DNA of 15,094 nt. Source: JADKCL01 sp046050405 (GTDB lineage: Bacteria; Bacteroidota; Bacteroidia; J057; JADKCL01). Positions 15,046 through 15,094 of the stretch are shown here, piece after piece (position 1 is the first letter of the stretch; each line of letters begins with the position of its first letter). The DNA lies in the NCBI GenBank assembly GCA_046050405.1, contig JBJOPY010000032.1:1-15094 (forward strand). Reading direction: 5' to 3'. Made by a program: the position numbers and the translations under genes. The notes below the pieces were generated by a model. That model did not search any database and had not been told where the DNA came from. It saw nothing but the letters and a program-made list of their open reading frames with translations.

Positions 15046-15094
15046 ATGAAGGATGTGGAAATGAAAACGGTTTGCTTTCATGTCAGCGAAAGCG
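15046..15094 (+). CDS. Probable start of a further gene, cut by the window edge
   Basis: An open frame begins at ATG 15046 (MKDVEMKTVCFHVSES), or at the in-frame ATG 15061, and runs to the end of the window. It follows a terminator and an AT-rich stretch, which fits a new transcription unit. With only 16 codons visible, no function can be assigned. A short palindrome TTTTTC-AA-GAAAAA lies upstream at 14998-15011. Confidence 0.35.
   Translation, partial: MKDVEMKTVCFHVSES

Noticed and set aside
1..15094. CRISPR array, toxin-antitoxin pair or known defence system
   Set aside because: No regularly spaced repeats, and no Cas, nuclease, toxin or antitoxin motif was seen in any supported reading frame.

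Overview
The window reads as chromosomal DNA of a Bacteroidota member of moderately high G+C content, possibly of the Saprospiria/Chitinophagia type; the genus cannot be read from the sequence. Supporting signs are a fused SecDF, two secreted proteins with N-terminal signal peptides and C-terminal sorting-like domains (one a clear T9SS type A tail), a small acidic DUF2795-type protein, start codons without strong Shine-Dalgarno sequences, and four exact matches to the Bacteroidota sigma-A -7 box TAnnTTTG at sensible places.

Layout. 1-4582 (+): the 3' part of secDF, closed by a 15-bp hairpin, then a complete Lon protease. 4583-4979: non-coding, with a palindrome and a promoter candidate. 4980-6281 (+): citrate synthase with a textbook intrinsic terminator. 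6365-7538 (+): a secreted protein gene broken by a single-base frameshift. 7629-10008 (-): from right to left, the two CoA-transferase subunits (scoA, scoB), a PduO-type cobalamin adenosyltransferase and a DUF2795 protein. 10009-10289: a divergent intergenic region with several GC-rich hairpins between two promoter candidates. 10290-11312 (+): a MoxR-type AAA+ ATPase. 11313-11712: non-coding, with hairpins. 11713-11786 (+): tRNA-Arg(ACG) with its own promoter and terminator. 11837-12423: a gene graveyard holding an eroded IS30-type transposase tail and an unidentified coding-like fragment. 12424-14919 (+): a large T9SS-exported protein built of Ig/PKD-like repeats, with a nested-hairpin terminator. 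15046-15094 (+): the probable start of another gene.

Function. Most of the window is housekeeping: protein export (SecDF), protein quality control (Lon), TCA-cycle entry (citrate synthase), and a compact catabolic operon. In that operon the CoA-transferase would activate acetoacetate or similar acids, and the adenosyltransferase would supply adenosylcobalamin, probably for methylmalonyl-CoA mutase. Together these suit branched-chain amino acid or propionate breakdown feeding acetyl-CoA and succinyl-CoA to the TCA cycle. The right third is the accessory part. I see no clear undescribed system. The points most worth a second look are the frameshifted secreted gene, the decayed IS30/orphan fragment in front of the large T9SS protein, and the hairpin cluster in the divergent scoA/moxR region.
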